Below are positions 36,121-44,365 of a stretch of DNA of 64,000 bases, piece by piece. Source of the DNA: Altererythrobacter sp. TH136 (GTDB lineage Bacteria; Pseudomonadota; Alphaproteobacteria; Sphingomonadales; Sphingomonadaceae). The DNA lies in assembly GCF_007065885.1 (NCBI RefSeq), contig NZ_CP041409.1:1178001-1242000 (forward strand), given 5' to 3'. The notes under the pieces were generated by a model. That model worked only from the letters and a program-made list of their open reading frames with translations. It was not told the origin of the DNA and made no database searches. The position numbers and the translations under genes were made by a program. Each line of letters starts with the position of its first letter. Position 1 is the first letter of the stretch.

Positions 36121-36783
36121 CTATCGGTAACGGAATTCGATCTGCGGCGCCGGTTCGCCGCCGGCCTGCTGCTTCAAAATAGGATTTAGGAAACCACGCA
36201 GCACTTTTTCGCTGCGGGGCAAGATGTCACGCCGCTTTAGTATCGCGCGTGACTTAGCGACGGCCTCCGGCTGAATGCGCTGCTGCAGCTTCAGTAGTGC
36301 GGTTTTCTCGTCAATCAGGTAGCCTGAATCCAGGACTTGGTAGCTCTTCAGTCGCACAGAAGGCTGGGCGACGAGCTGAGGCCGACGGAGGGTTATAACC
36401 AACCGGTCGGGTCCGCCAGAAACAGCGAAGTTGCCCGGCGCCAGGTTAAACCCGATGGGATACTCCACGTGATACTTGACCCGAACGCGCGCCCTTGAAG
36501 CGGGCAGCGGTGTGTAGGCAATGGACTTCTCAAGGTGCCGATCGCGCACGATATCTTGTGCCAAGGTTAGGGTAAGGAAACTCGCCTTCTCCGCGAGGAC
36601 GCTTTTGATGATTGCTTCGTAATCGACGGACCGCCGCTTAACGATCCAGCTGTCATCCGTTGTTTCGCCGGCAGGCGTCATTGTCGGCGGCCCCGATAGG
36701 ACCCCGCCTTGATCCCATAGGTAAAGAGTGCCCGCGGCCAATGCGATCACGGAGGCGGTGGCGAGGATGGTTCGGCTTCTCAT
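36121..36783 (-). CDS. Membrane-anchored DUF4230-like protein
   Basis: A 220-aa protein with an N-terminal membrane anchor (about residues 6-24) and a periplasmic-side domain. The segment RVKYHVEYPIGFNLAPGNFAV, the ITLRRPQLV strand, YLIDEKTALLKLQQRI and the long C-terminal helix with ILPRSEKVLRGFLNPIL resemble DUF4230 proteins, an assignment I hold at moderate confidence. Function is unknown. The gene ends at a clear terminator and is divergent from an XRE regulator. Confidence 0.65.
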   Translation of the reverse strand: MRSRTILATASVIALAAGTLYLWDQGGVLSGPPTMTPAGETTDDSWIVKRRSVDYEAIIKSVLAEKASFLTLTLAQDIVRDRHLEKSIAYTPLPASRARVRVKYHVEYPIGFNLAPGNFAVSGGPDRLVITLRRPQLVAQPSVRLKSYQVLDSGYLIDEKTALLKLQQRIQPEAVAKSRAILKRRDILPRSEKVLRGFLNPILKQQAGGEPAPQIEFRYR

Positions 36784-36908
36784 GGTGATGCTCCTTGAAC
36801 GGCGTGAGCCGTCGCCTGGACCGAGTTATCGGAAGCGACGGGGAACGCGAGTTAAAATGACACGATTGGTGTACAGACGCGGGGAGCGTCTTGCGGCCAC
36901 CTCTTCAC

Positions 36909-37124
36909 ATGGACGTGGTGCAGCTTTTTGGTGCGAACGTGCGGCGCCATCGCAAGCTCAGGGGCATGACCCAAGAGCAACTGGCACACGAAGTCGGGAT
37001 GGAGCGCGGCTACATCAGCGATCTTGAGAGAGGCCAGCGCAACCCGACTGTACGGACGTTGGGCCGGCTGGCTGACGCCCTCGGCGTGCAACCTGCGTTT
37101 CTTTTAGAAATTCCGCCGCGTTGA
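36909..37124 (+). CDS. XRE-family (Cro/C1-type) HTH regulator
   Basis: A 71-aa protein made almost entirely of an HTH_3 domain: GANVRRHRKLRGMTQEQLAHEVGMERGYISDLERGQRNPTVRTLGRLADAL. The ATG at 36909 is preferred over an upstream TTG. It is transcribed away from the DUF4230-like gene across a spacer of 125 nt, so it may regulate itself and that gene. Typical of integrative-element or restriction-controller regulators. Confidence 0.9.
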   Translation: MDVVQLFGANVRRHRKLRGMTQEQLAHEVGMERGYISDLERGQRNPTVRTLGRLADALGVQPAFLLEIPPR

Positions 37125-37214
37125 AAGTCCGAATTGGGGGGGAAGCCTTCTAGCTTTCTATATAAGATACCCGATTTTCCGCGGCTGAAGTCAGTGAAGG
37201 CATTGTTCGCCGGA

Positions 37215-37391
37215 TCACTTGTCGAGCAGCTTGTGAATGCGCTCGATGATCGCCTGGAAGGTGCGGACGCCGGCCAAGTTCCTTTGCTCGAGCAACTCAT
37301 CGCACCGGATTGCCGCCAGCACCGGGGCGTCTTCCTGGTAGCGTGCAACGTAGGAGTTGGCGCAGGCCCACAGCTCCCAGTCGGTGATCAT
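37215..37391 (-). CDS. Small conserved hypothetical protein (58 aa)
   Basis: A short gene reading MITDWELWACANSYVARYQE, with a C-terminal half containing AAIRCDELLEQRNLAGVRTF and ending HKLLDK. The composition is protein-like (amphipathic helices, tryptophan-rich start). It resembles small proteins of about 60 aa that are common in sphingomonad genomes and plasmids. The ATG is preceded on its strand by GAGG about 11 nt upstream. Function is unknown. Confidence 0.75.
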   Translation of the reverse strand: MITDWELWACANSYVARYQEDAPVLAAIRCDELLEQRNLAGVRTFQAIIERIHKLLDK

Positions 37392-37505
37392 TTAGTGGGC
37401 CCTCAGAAACTGGCACCGCGCTCGTGCTGCCATGCTGCACTGTCGCCCGCGAATGTTAGATTGCCGGAGTGTAGCGCTCACAGCAGCAACTGCCTTTGAA
37501 AGGTT

Positions 37506-37865
37506 TCAGTGAGAGCTGTGAGCACCCAAGTCTGCTGCGCATTGTTGAAAGACTTCCCACATCTTATTCTTGCCCCAGAATCTGGCGGCGACCTTCTCGG
37601 TGCCTTTCAATTCGAGAATTGTCGTGTTGCCAAACTCTCTACTGTCCCAGACCAGCATAACCTCCCCCGGCCGATCAGGTTGACGATAAACCCACGGCTT
37701 CCCGATGTTTACATACTCGATCACGCAGCGCTCGAGGTCAAAGATGCTAGGACCCGCGACCTCAGCTGTGAATTCTGGAGGCTTCTTCCGTTCGTCGATC
37801 AGCCGGTCAGCCAACGCCGGAGACGACAGTGCGACCAAGCACAGCCCAATCTTCCAAAGCTGCAT
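37506..37865 (-). CDS. Exported hypothetical protein
   Basis: About 119 aa. The signal peptide MQLWKIGLCLVALSSPALA indicates export, with likely cleavage after ALA. The mature part has two cysteines (LERCVIEY and FQQCAAD) that could form a disulfide. The ATG at 37865 gives the cleanest signal sequence. No family is recognised. It lies just downstream of the SNase-like gene on the same strand, possibly in one transcript. Confidence 0.65.
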   Translation of the reverse strand: MQLWKIGLCLVALSSPALADRLIDERKKPPEFTAEVAGPSIFDLERCVIEYVNIGKPWVYRQPDRPGEVMLVWDSREFGNTTILELKGTEKVAARFWGKNKMWEVFQQCAADLGAHSSH

Positions 37866-37889
37866 TACTCTACCTTTCACGTCATTGCC

Positions 37890-38577
37890 TCACCGAACGA
37901 TCGCGCGCCGATACCCAGCCGCCCGCGCTTCGGCCTCGCTGCAGAACATCGCCTCGGCCCGGGTCTGGGCGTAGTAGGGCATCCCCGGCAGATGGTAGAT
38001 CCACTCGCCTCGCCGGCTGTGGTTTCCTTTGATCACGCACCCTTGAGACGGGGCGGCGTTCGCGCGAGCGGGCGTCGCGTACCTCTGCGGAGAGCCGCGC
38101 GCCTCTGCCGGCGTGCTCACCGCGGTGCGGTATTCTTCGGGCCGGACGAAGCTCGAGCTCCAGATGCCGAGCTTGGCCGCTTGTGCTCTTGCCTCATCAG
38201 CTAGGTAGCGGTCGCTGTATCGGCGGAACGCAGTAGCCCAACCCTCCGCGACCATCGCCCCCATTGAGGTCCACGCCACTTACCTGGCAGACGGCCACCA
38301 GCCGCCCGTAGGTGTCTTTCTCTGCGCCGGAACACGTCACCTGTGCGGTAGAGATCATGCCCGCCAGGTGTTCGCGCGCCGCCTTGCCGCACTCCCAGGC
38401 TTGCCCGCTGCGGTTGCACGTTTGAGAGAGCTCCGGGGCGTCGATGCCGAAGAGACGGACGCGCTGCCCGGAGATTTCGAGGGTGTCCCCGTCGATAACC
38501 TGCGGCTGCCCGCTGAGCGTGCCGGCCTGAGCCGAAGTTGTCGCGGCAAGCGCTAGGAGGAAAGCGAGCGATCGCAC
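37890..38577 (-). pseudogene. SNase-like thermonuclease, frameshifted
   Basis: The 5' frame (38577 to 38197) has a signal peptide and the thermonuclease core: VIDGDTLEISGQRVRLFGIDAPEL (catalytic D/R), KAAREHLA, and DTYGRLVAVC. After VDLNG the expected continuation GAMVAEGWATAFRRYSDRYL, then EARAQAAKLGIW, is found in another frame, ending at 37890 with a C-terminal 'sunset'-like domain (GCVIKGNHSRRGEWIYHLPG). The break is at a run of five C on the plus strand (38258-38262); four would restore one protein of about 229 aa. It may be a real mutation or a sequencing error. Confidence 0.85.
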
Positions 38578-38578
38578 G

Positions 38579-39055
38579 TTAGAACTGCCTCTCGGCCTTG
38601 CTCGGATCGTACGCCTGGCACTTGCCCACGAAGTCGCCCGCCTTTCCGGACAGGTTGATCACGCCGGTGAAGCGGTCGATGCGCATCTTGGGGTTGTTGA
38701 TCGGGTTGACCGCGACCGAGCCGGTTATGTCCGCGTCGGTGACCTTGATGTTCTTCAGCGTGAACCAGCCGTCTTTACCGCCCCTGAGCATCGGCAGCAT
38801 TGCGCGCGGCATCCGCAACTGACCTTCCGACCCCGTGATCTGAACGTTGACCTGATCCGCGAACCCTTCTCGCGAGTTCTGCGTGACCGTCCCGCTCGCG
38901 GAGTCACCGTAACTGTTCCAGGCGTTGAATGCCCCGCCGCGCTGCTTGTTCGCGGCGCCGTCGCCGAAGCAGACGAGGCTGAGCGACGCCGCGTCCTGAG
39001 CGGTTGCAGCTTGCCCTGTGGCGAGCGCGAGTGTCGTCAACAGTAACCTACGCAT
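38579..39055 (-). CDS. Exported hypothetical protein upstream of SNase
   Basis: A 158-aa protein with a signal peptide (MRRLLLTTLALATGQAATA). The mature domain has two cysteines near its ends (LSLVCFGDG, GKCQAYD) and beta-rich sequence such as SGTVTQNSREGFADQVNVQI. Its stop lies 1 nt before the SNase start, so the two exported proteins are probably co-translated. Not assigned to a characterised family. Confidence 0.75.
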   Translation of the reverse strand: MRRLLLTTLALATGQAATAQDAASLSLVCFGDGAANKQRGGAFNAWNSYGDSASGTVTQNSREGFADQVNVQITGSEGQLRMPRAMLPMLRGGKDGWFTLKNIKVTDADITGSVAVNPINNPKMRIDRFTGVINLSGKAGDFVGKCQAYDPSKAERQF

Positions 39056-39160
39056 TTGATCCCCCTCAACATTTCGACTGAAGCTAATTGCGAGGAGTTA
39101 GGAAAATGGAAAAGCGAAAAGTTCGTGTGCCTTTGCCGCAGTTCGCACTAAATCTCAGTC

Positions 39161-39819
39161 ATGCTGGTTTTGCCTGAGCACTCGAGAGCCATGAGGAACC
39201 CGGCCGTCCGGGCCGAAAGGTTGGCCGCACTGGGCGAGCCCCACATCGCCCCTCTCACGGAGCTAGTCCACGCATTCCGAGCGAGGGACGGTAGCGAGTA
39301 CCCCTACTTCGACCCGGCCGATGGCGGCGTTGATGCGGCAATTCTGTTTCTGCTGGAGAAGCCGGGGCCGATGACGGTTCCGACCGGTAAGGGCCTCAGG
39401 CAGGGCTCGGGCTTCATCAGCCGCGACAACGACGACCCCACCGCGGAGGCGTCCTTCTGGTTCTATCGTGAGGCGGGCGTCGACCGGCGGAAGTCGGTTG
39501 TCTGGAACGTGATCCCCGGCTGGAACGGGACGATCAAGGTCACCCCGGCGGAGCTGCGGGTGGGCGTCGAGGACCTGGCGGCGCTCCTCCTGCTATTGCC
39601 CCGGCTTCAGACGATCGTGCTTGTTGGCAGGAGGGCGGCGCGGGCCGAGCGTTGATCCGAGGCCTAGGGGCCCACGCGGTGTTCCACTCTGCGCACCCCT
39701 CAGGACAGGTCCGCGCGGGGAACCCTCACCTGTGGGCCGAGATACCGCTCATCTGGAAGACTGCCTGGGAGGAAACCTGCCGTCGTCCTGCAAGTGCTCA
39801 CTATAGGACTTCTTACTAA
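39161..39819 (+). pseudogene. Uracil-DNA-glycosylase-like protein, frameshifted
   Basis: The first frame (39161-39655) reads a UDG-superfamily-like protein: FLLEKPGPMT, the region SVVWNVIPGWNGTIKVT, and LQTIVLVGRRAA. It stops early at 39653. The next frame from 39649 continues with ALIRGLGAHAVFHSAHPSGQ, including the expected HPS motif, and PHLWAEIPLIWKTAWEE, ending at 39819. One missing base near 39649 explains the break. The restored protein would be about 219 aa. Related proteins are often annotated as uracil-DNA glycosylase-like hypotheticals, and activity is unproven. Confidence 0.75.
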
Positions 39820-39893
39820 GCCGGCGGCAACTATCGTTTGAGTGGGGTCGTATCGCCACCATTCGACATCCAGTCGCCGCCCAAGACCCAGCC

Positions 39894-40958
39894 TTAAGCA
39901 GCTTTCGGAGCGCCCTGCTCGAATATGGATTCATACCGGCTGCGGAGCCATTCGAAGCTCTGATGGCGCTGGAAAGCAGGAAAGCTAAAGGCGTCACGCG
40001 TGCTCACCGATATGAAGCGATCGCTGAATTCCGGAGCAAGCAATGACTTGAAGCCGTCGAAGACGTCGGTCGCACCCGTTATACGTGCGAGCTCACCTTT
40101 AGCTGCCTTCAGACTCTCGTTTTCGCTAGGTGAGATGTGAAGCACGTCCACTCGATCAAAACCGCTGAGCGGGTCGAGCTCGCAATGGTAGGCAAGCATC
40201 TGTTGCCGCAGCAGCTGATACCATGGGTTCAAGAAGAAGTCGGGCAGTTGAACAGGAGCGTCGGCGCGGATCGGTCCGTGCGGCCGCTTCCATAGGTTGG
40301 AATAACGGGCCAAGCGCGTTGAATCGCCAGCAATTTCGCTGGCGTGACGGATGGCGCTATACGCTTCTGTATACTTCCATTCGATAAGGGTCAGGTACTC
40401 CTTGCCCTCGTAACGGTAGCGCACTGCAGCGTCGACCGAAGTAGAATTCGACCCCCGCGACCTCTCTCCGTTCGAGTTTGCTTCGTTCAGATAATCGGTT
40501 TCGGGGAACCATTCGAAAGTGAGGTAGCAGTCTCGGCCCTCTCGATTCTCAATTGGTTTAGCTTCCGCTCCCCGCAGCCCAAGCACGTGATCTATCCAGC
40601 TGGAGGCAAGCGCCTGATCGTGAACCATTGGGAACAGGAAGTTCACGCAGCAGACTTGCGATGAGGCGCCATGATTTGCCCTCGTGTGCCAATCGATTGC
40701 CTGCGCTCCTGCCTCATCTTTGTAGGCAAAAAACGCGACTATTTTATCAGCATAGTCCGGATGAAAATTGGCGGCCGCGTGCTCGCGAAGCAGCATCACG
40801 TCGCTCCCTTCATGACCGGTTTTTACATCTGATTGCGCACCGAAAAAGGCGGCATGTTTTGCATATTCCTGTCGTTGATAACGCGTCATCGAAATCCCCC
40901 GTCGTTTCATTTCCAGATACGTCGCTCGATACTCCTTAGGCCGCAAAGCTAGCCACAT
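39894..40958 (-). CDS. PD-(D/E)XK nuclease-like protein
   Basis: A 354-aa protein. A nuclease-like core reads SVDAAVRYRYEGKEYLTLIEWKYTEAYS, that is D...(14)...EWK, fitting PD-(D/E)XK enzymes of the PGN_0703-like group. The N-terminal part contains YADKIVAFFAYKDEAGAQAIDWHTRANHG and the C-terminal part is helical. It is the last gene of the minus-strand run phosphatase-AddB-AddA-nuclease, 32 nt after AddA, so it may act with them. Specificity is unknown. Confidence 0.65.
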   Translation of the reverse strand: MWLALRPKEYRATYLEMKRRGISMTRYQRQEYAKHAAFFGAQSDVKTGHEGSDVMLLREHAAANFHPDYADKIVAFFAYKDEAGAQAIDWHTRANHGASSQVCCVNFLFPMVHDQALASSWIDHVLGLRGAEAKPIENREGRDCYLTFEWFPETDYLNEANSNGERSRGSNSTSVDAAVRYRYEGKEYLTLIEWKYTEAYSAIRHASEIAGDSTRLARYSNLWKRPHGPIRADAPVQLPDFFLNPWYQLLRQQMLAYHCELDPLSGFDRVDVLHISPSENESLKAAKGELARITGATDVFDGFKSLLAPEFSDRFISVSTRDAFSFPAFQRHQSFEWLRSRYESIFEQGAPKAA

Positions 40959-40990
40959 CGGTCCCTCTCGGCGCTTTCCGGAGCAGCGAT

Positions 40991-43900
40991 TTAGCTCCGA
41001 GATACCTGTAGTACCATTCCGGATGTAACGAACACCACAAGTCCCTTTGGTATTCCGGTGATCTCGAGGTAATGTTTGACTTGCTCACCATACAGATCTG
41101 CGTCGGCTGTCGACGGGCTAACGTCGCTCTTCCAGTCGATTACCAGCTCTGGGGTGCCGTCAGCGCCAATTAGTAGGGCATCGACGATACCCGACACCGC
41201 GACGGCTCCCTCGTCGGCGCAACGATAGCCGTAGACCGGCAGTTCTGGCACAAGCCTTGAGAGGAGTGGCGCAATTTCCGGCAGAGCCACTGTGCGCATG
41301 ACTGTCTCAGCCAGCTCCTGTGGGGAGAAGCCGACCGCCGCATTGTCCTGCGGCTCCTGGCCAAGTTCTTGCAGCAAGAACTCAGCTCGGTTCGACAAAT
41401 CCATCGGATCAGGCGATATCTCCGCGGTGAGAATCTCCTCTAACAGCTTATGTAAGACCAAGCCCCGCTCACGTCCCCCTTGAATCTCACGCGCCCCCAC
41501 CCCCTGCTCGTCGTCGGGGCCGATAGTAAGAGTAATCGCAGTGCCTTCTGGCGCACCTAGAAGGCCTTCACCTCTGCTCGGCGCGACCCATCGTAAAGTC
41601 GGAGTGACAGATGCGATGAATGCCGCCTCCTCGCCAAACATCTCATGTGTTTGATGATTTTCTGCAGCATCCAAATCTACCGCGAAGCCGGGCTGATGTT
41701 TCTCTATCTCGATGAGCGGCAAGCTCTCAAGATCGAACTCCATTAGCGCATTCCAGCTGCTGCCTTTGGGCCTCACGTTTAGCTTCGGAAGGACAAGCAG
41801 TTCCCGAGCGCGGGTAGCAGCTACATACCACAGCCGAAGCCGCTCCCGCTCACGTTCGGCCACCTCGGCTTTTTTTGCCTGCTCATACCCGGCCGGACCA
41901 GTTCCGAGTATGGGAATGAACATGCGGTTGCTCTGGCTGTCGATGATCGGATCACGAACGTTGTTACCGCTCGTCATTGTGTTGATCGGCACGACGATGG
42001 GCCATTCGAGACCCTTCGAAGCGTGCATCGTGACCAGGGACACTGCCTCTTCTTGCGCGTCTGGCCGCCCCTCGACGGATCTGCTCTTGCCTTCCCAGGC
42101 CTCACTCATTGCAGCCGCGAACGCCTTCATGCCTCGAACACTATAGGGCTGAGAGAGGCTCAGAAAGAGATCGATATTGGCAAGGGGCCGCTCGGCTTGA
42201 CCTCCATGACGTTGCAGGACGATCGGCCGTATTCTCAGAACATCTATCGCCTCAGCCAGCAGCTGATGGGGCGTGGTTCCGTTTGCCCGTCTGCGAAGAG
42301 CCTGGAGCTTCTCAAGGACGCTTCGTGCGACAGGATGCCTTATCTCTGGGGGATTCAGATAAATGCTTAGCCTTGGCCTGGCGCCTGACTGGGCAGGATC
42401 ACGCGGCTGGCCTTCCAAAATATCAAGCAGCTGCTCTTCAGTGAGTCCAACGAGAGGCCCCCGTAAAAGGGATAGGAAAGCGAGGGTATCGCTACCGTCT
42501 GCGAGCACACGTGTCAGAGCGATTAAATCCTGCACTTCCTGCCGCTGGAAAAAACCTTTTCCCGCTTGGGTCGCGACAGGCACTCCACGTTTCTCAAGCG
42601 CTTCCTCGTAGCGCCACAGTTCAGTTCCCCCCGGGGCTAGCAAGGCAATGTCGCCAGGCTGGCAGAGGCGTTGCTCCTGAGTTTTGCGATCCACGACGAT
42701 TTGGCTGCCGATCAATCTGCAACACATCTCGGCGACTGCTTCCGCTTCGCAGTCACGCTGCACGCTTGAGGGAGCTTTGCCATCTGCACCGGCACATGCG
42801 ATTGGTAACGCGGCAACGCACAAACCTTCGACGGGGTCGGCACGATAGGCTTCAAGCGGAGCGAAACCCGGCTGCCCTTTCTCGACTGTCAGTTCAGAGG
42901 CAAATCGCTCGTTCACATATCTAAGGATCGAGGCACACGAACGGAAATTCGTCGAGATGGCGAGGAGACTTTTCGGATCACGGGAAACCATGGCCTCCCG
43001 GGCCCGGATGTACGCCGCCACATCAGCGCCGCGGAACCTGTAAATTGCCTGCTTAGGATCCCCGACCAAAAACAGAGAGCCTGGGCGGATCTTGAACTCG
43101 GGCCAATCTAACGGGTTATGGCCCGGTCGCTGATCACCGCAGAGGCGCCAAAAGATCTCGGTTTGGAGGGGGTCAGTGTCCTGAAACTCGTCAACGAGTA
43201 CGTGCTTAAATCGATCAGAAAGGGCGTCGCGCACAGCGGAATGATCCCGCAGAAGCCGACGCGCCGAATGTATCAAGTCGTCGAAGTCGAGCAGAGCTGA
43301 GATTCGTTTGGTTTCCTGAAACTGCTCCGCGACCGGCCGTAGCTCAATCATCAGACCAGCTAAGATGTGGCTCGCCGCCGTCTCGAGCATAGCAGTCCAC
43401 CGGGCGCAGCAGGTGGCGTGGTGATCTTCGGCCTTGGAGTTGAGCTCGGCAGCGTCGGTTTTGGATACGCCGGAAACCCGTGCTGCGGCCTCCCACTTCG
43501 TCCTCTTCTGATAGGCCCGAAATGAACCTTTAGCCGTGCACAACGACTTATCAGCGGCCAGCGTCACCAGGCGAACAAGCGCTGCTGCCGATTGATCGGT
43601 TTCTGCGAACGATGCTTCGCGGCTCATAGAGGCGAAGGCTTCTGCTGCTGCTTTGCTTTCCGGCTCTGCGACCTGTGCTCCAGCAACGAAACTGGCGTAT
43701 CCTTTCGCAGCCTCCTTCAACGCCGAAATCTTTGGTAGAAGAGGCTCAACGTCAGGTGCCCTAAGCTCTCGATTTTTTCGGAGCGCCGAGGCGATTGTCC
43801 AGACGAGCTCTGTCGCTTTGGTGGGGTCTTGAAAGACCAGTTCCGAAACTATTGTCTCACTTCGCGAGTCTAACGCATTCCTGATCCAACGATCGACAGC

Positions 43901-44365
43901 CTCGTCAAACATCAGCTCGACCTCACCTGGATCCATCAAAGAGGCGCCTGGGTCGATACCGGCTTCGACAGGATATGGCGTGATCAGTCGCTGACAGAAA
44001 CCGTGGATCGTAGTGCAAGTGACTTGATCGAGATTGCCCGCGGCCACCTCGAGCGCCTCTCGCTGGCGAAGCGATAGTCCGTCGGGAATTGCAGCACTCA
44101 TCTCGGCCGGCACTGACCCAGCAAGAAGATCGTCAACGAAATCTCGAATTCGCTCGAGCAGCTCGCTTGCCGCAAGTTCGGTAAATGTGACCGCGGCAAT
44201 GGAGTTCGGTGCAGCGCCACCTGCGAGCAGGAGCACCAGGCGACCTGCCATCAACGCTGTCTTCCCCGAACCCGCGCCTGCCTCCACAAGGAAGGTGCGT
44301 TCGTGTTCGGTCAGGGCAGCAACCCGCGCACTTTCGTCAGAAAGGTTCTCTGACATCATGTTCAT
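40991..44365 (-). CDS. AddA-type UvrD helicase/nuclease
   Basis: About 1124 aa. SF1A helicase motifs are Walker A EAGAGSGKTALMA (about residue 30), Walker B VLVDEFQDTDPLQ (about 392), GDPKQAIYRFRGAD, VTMHASKGLEWPIV and YVAATRARELLVL. A C-terminal RecB-like nuclease has LVIDWKSDVSP (about 1077). The ATG at 44365 shares a base with the AddB stop (TGATG), so this start is preferred over one at 44380. Alphaproteobacteria normally carry AddAB in the core genome for recombination; a copy on an island points to a defence or element-specific role, but whether the core copy exists here is unknown. Confidence 0.9.
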   Translation of the reverse strand: MNMMSENLSDESARVAALTEHERTFLVEAGAGSGKTALMAGRLVLLLAGGAAPNSIAAVTFTELAASELLERIRDFVDDLLAGSVPAEMSAAIPDGLSLRQREALEVAAGNLDQVTCTTIHGFCQRLITPYPVEAGIDPGASLMDPGEVELMFDEAVDRWIRNALDSRSETIVSELVFQDPTKATELVWTIASALRKNRELRAPDVEPLLPKISALKEAAKGYASFVAGAQVAEPESKAAAEAFASMSREASFAETDQSAAALVRLVTLAADKSLCTAKGSFRAYQKRTKWEAAARVSGVSKTDAAELNSKAEDHHATCCARWTAMLETAASHILAGLMIELRPVAEQFQETKRISALLDFDDLIHSARRLLRDHSAVRDALSDRFKHVLVDEFQDTDPLQTEIFWRLCGDQRPGHNPLDWPEFKIRPGSLFLVGDPKQAIYRFRGADVAAYIRAREAMVSRDPKSLLAISTNFRSCASILRYVNERFASELTVEKGQPGFAPLEAYRADPVEGLCVAALPIACAGADGKAPSSVQRDCEAEAVAEMCCRLIGSQIVVDRKTQEQRLCQPGDIALLAPGGTELWRYEEALEKRGVPVATQAGKGFFQRQEVQDLIALTRVLADGSDTLAFLSLLRGPLVGLTEEQLLDILEGQPRDPAQSGARPRLSIYLNPPEIRHPVARSVLEKLQALRRRANGTTPHQLLAEAIDVLRIRPIVLQRHGGQAERPLANIDLFLSLSQPYSVRGMKAFAAAMSEAWEGKSRSVEGRPDAQEEAVSLVTMHASKGLEWPIVVPINTMTSGNNVRDPIIDSQSNRMFIPILGTGPAGYEQAKKAEVAERERERLRLWYVAATRARELLVLPKLNVRPKGSSWNALMEFDLESLPLIEIEKHQPGFAVDLDAAENHQTHEMFGEEAAFIASVTPTLRWVAPSRGEGLLGAPEGTAITLTIGPDDEQGVGAREIQGGRERGLVLHKLLEEILTAEISPDPMDLSNRAEFLLQELGQEPQDNAAVGFSPQELAETVMRTVALPEIAPLLSRLVPELPVYGYRCADEGAVAVSGIVDALLIGADGTPELVIDWKSDVSPSTADADLYGEQVKHYLEITGIPKGLVVFVTSGMVLQVSRS

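Noticed and set aside
37134-37499. 121-codon plus-strand open frame
   Set aside because: It is antisense to the better supported 58-aa gene at 37215-37391 and has no recognisable sequence.
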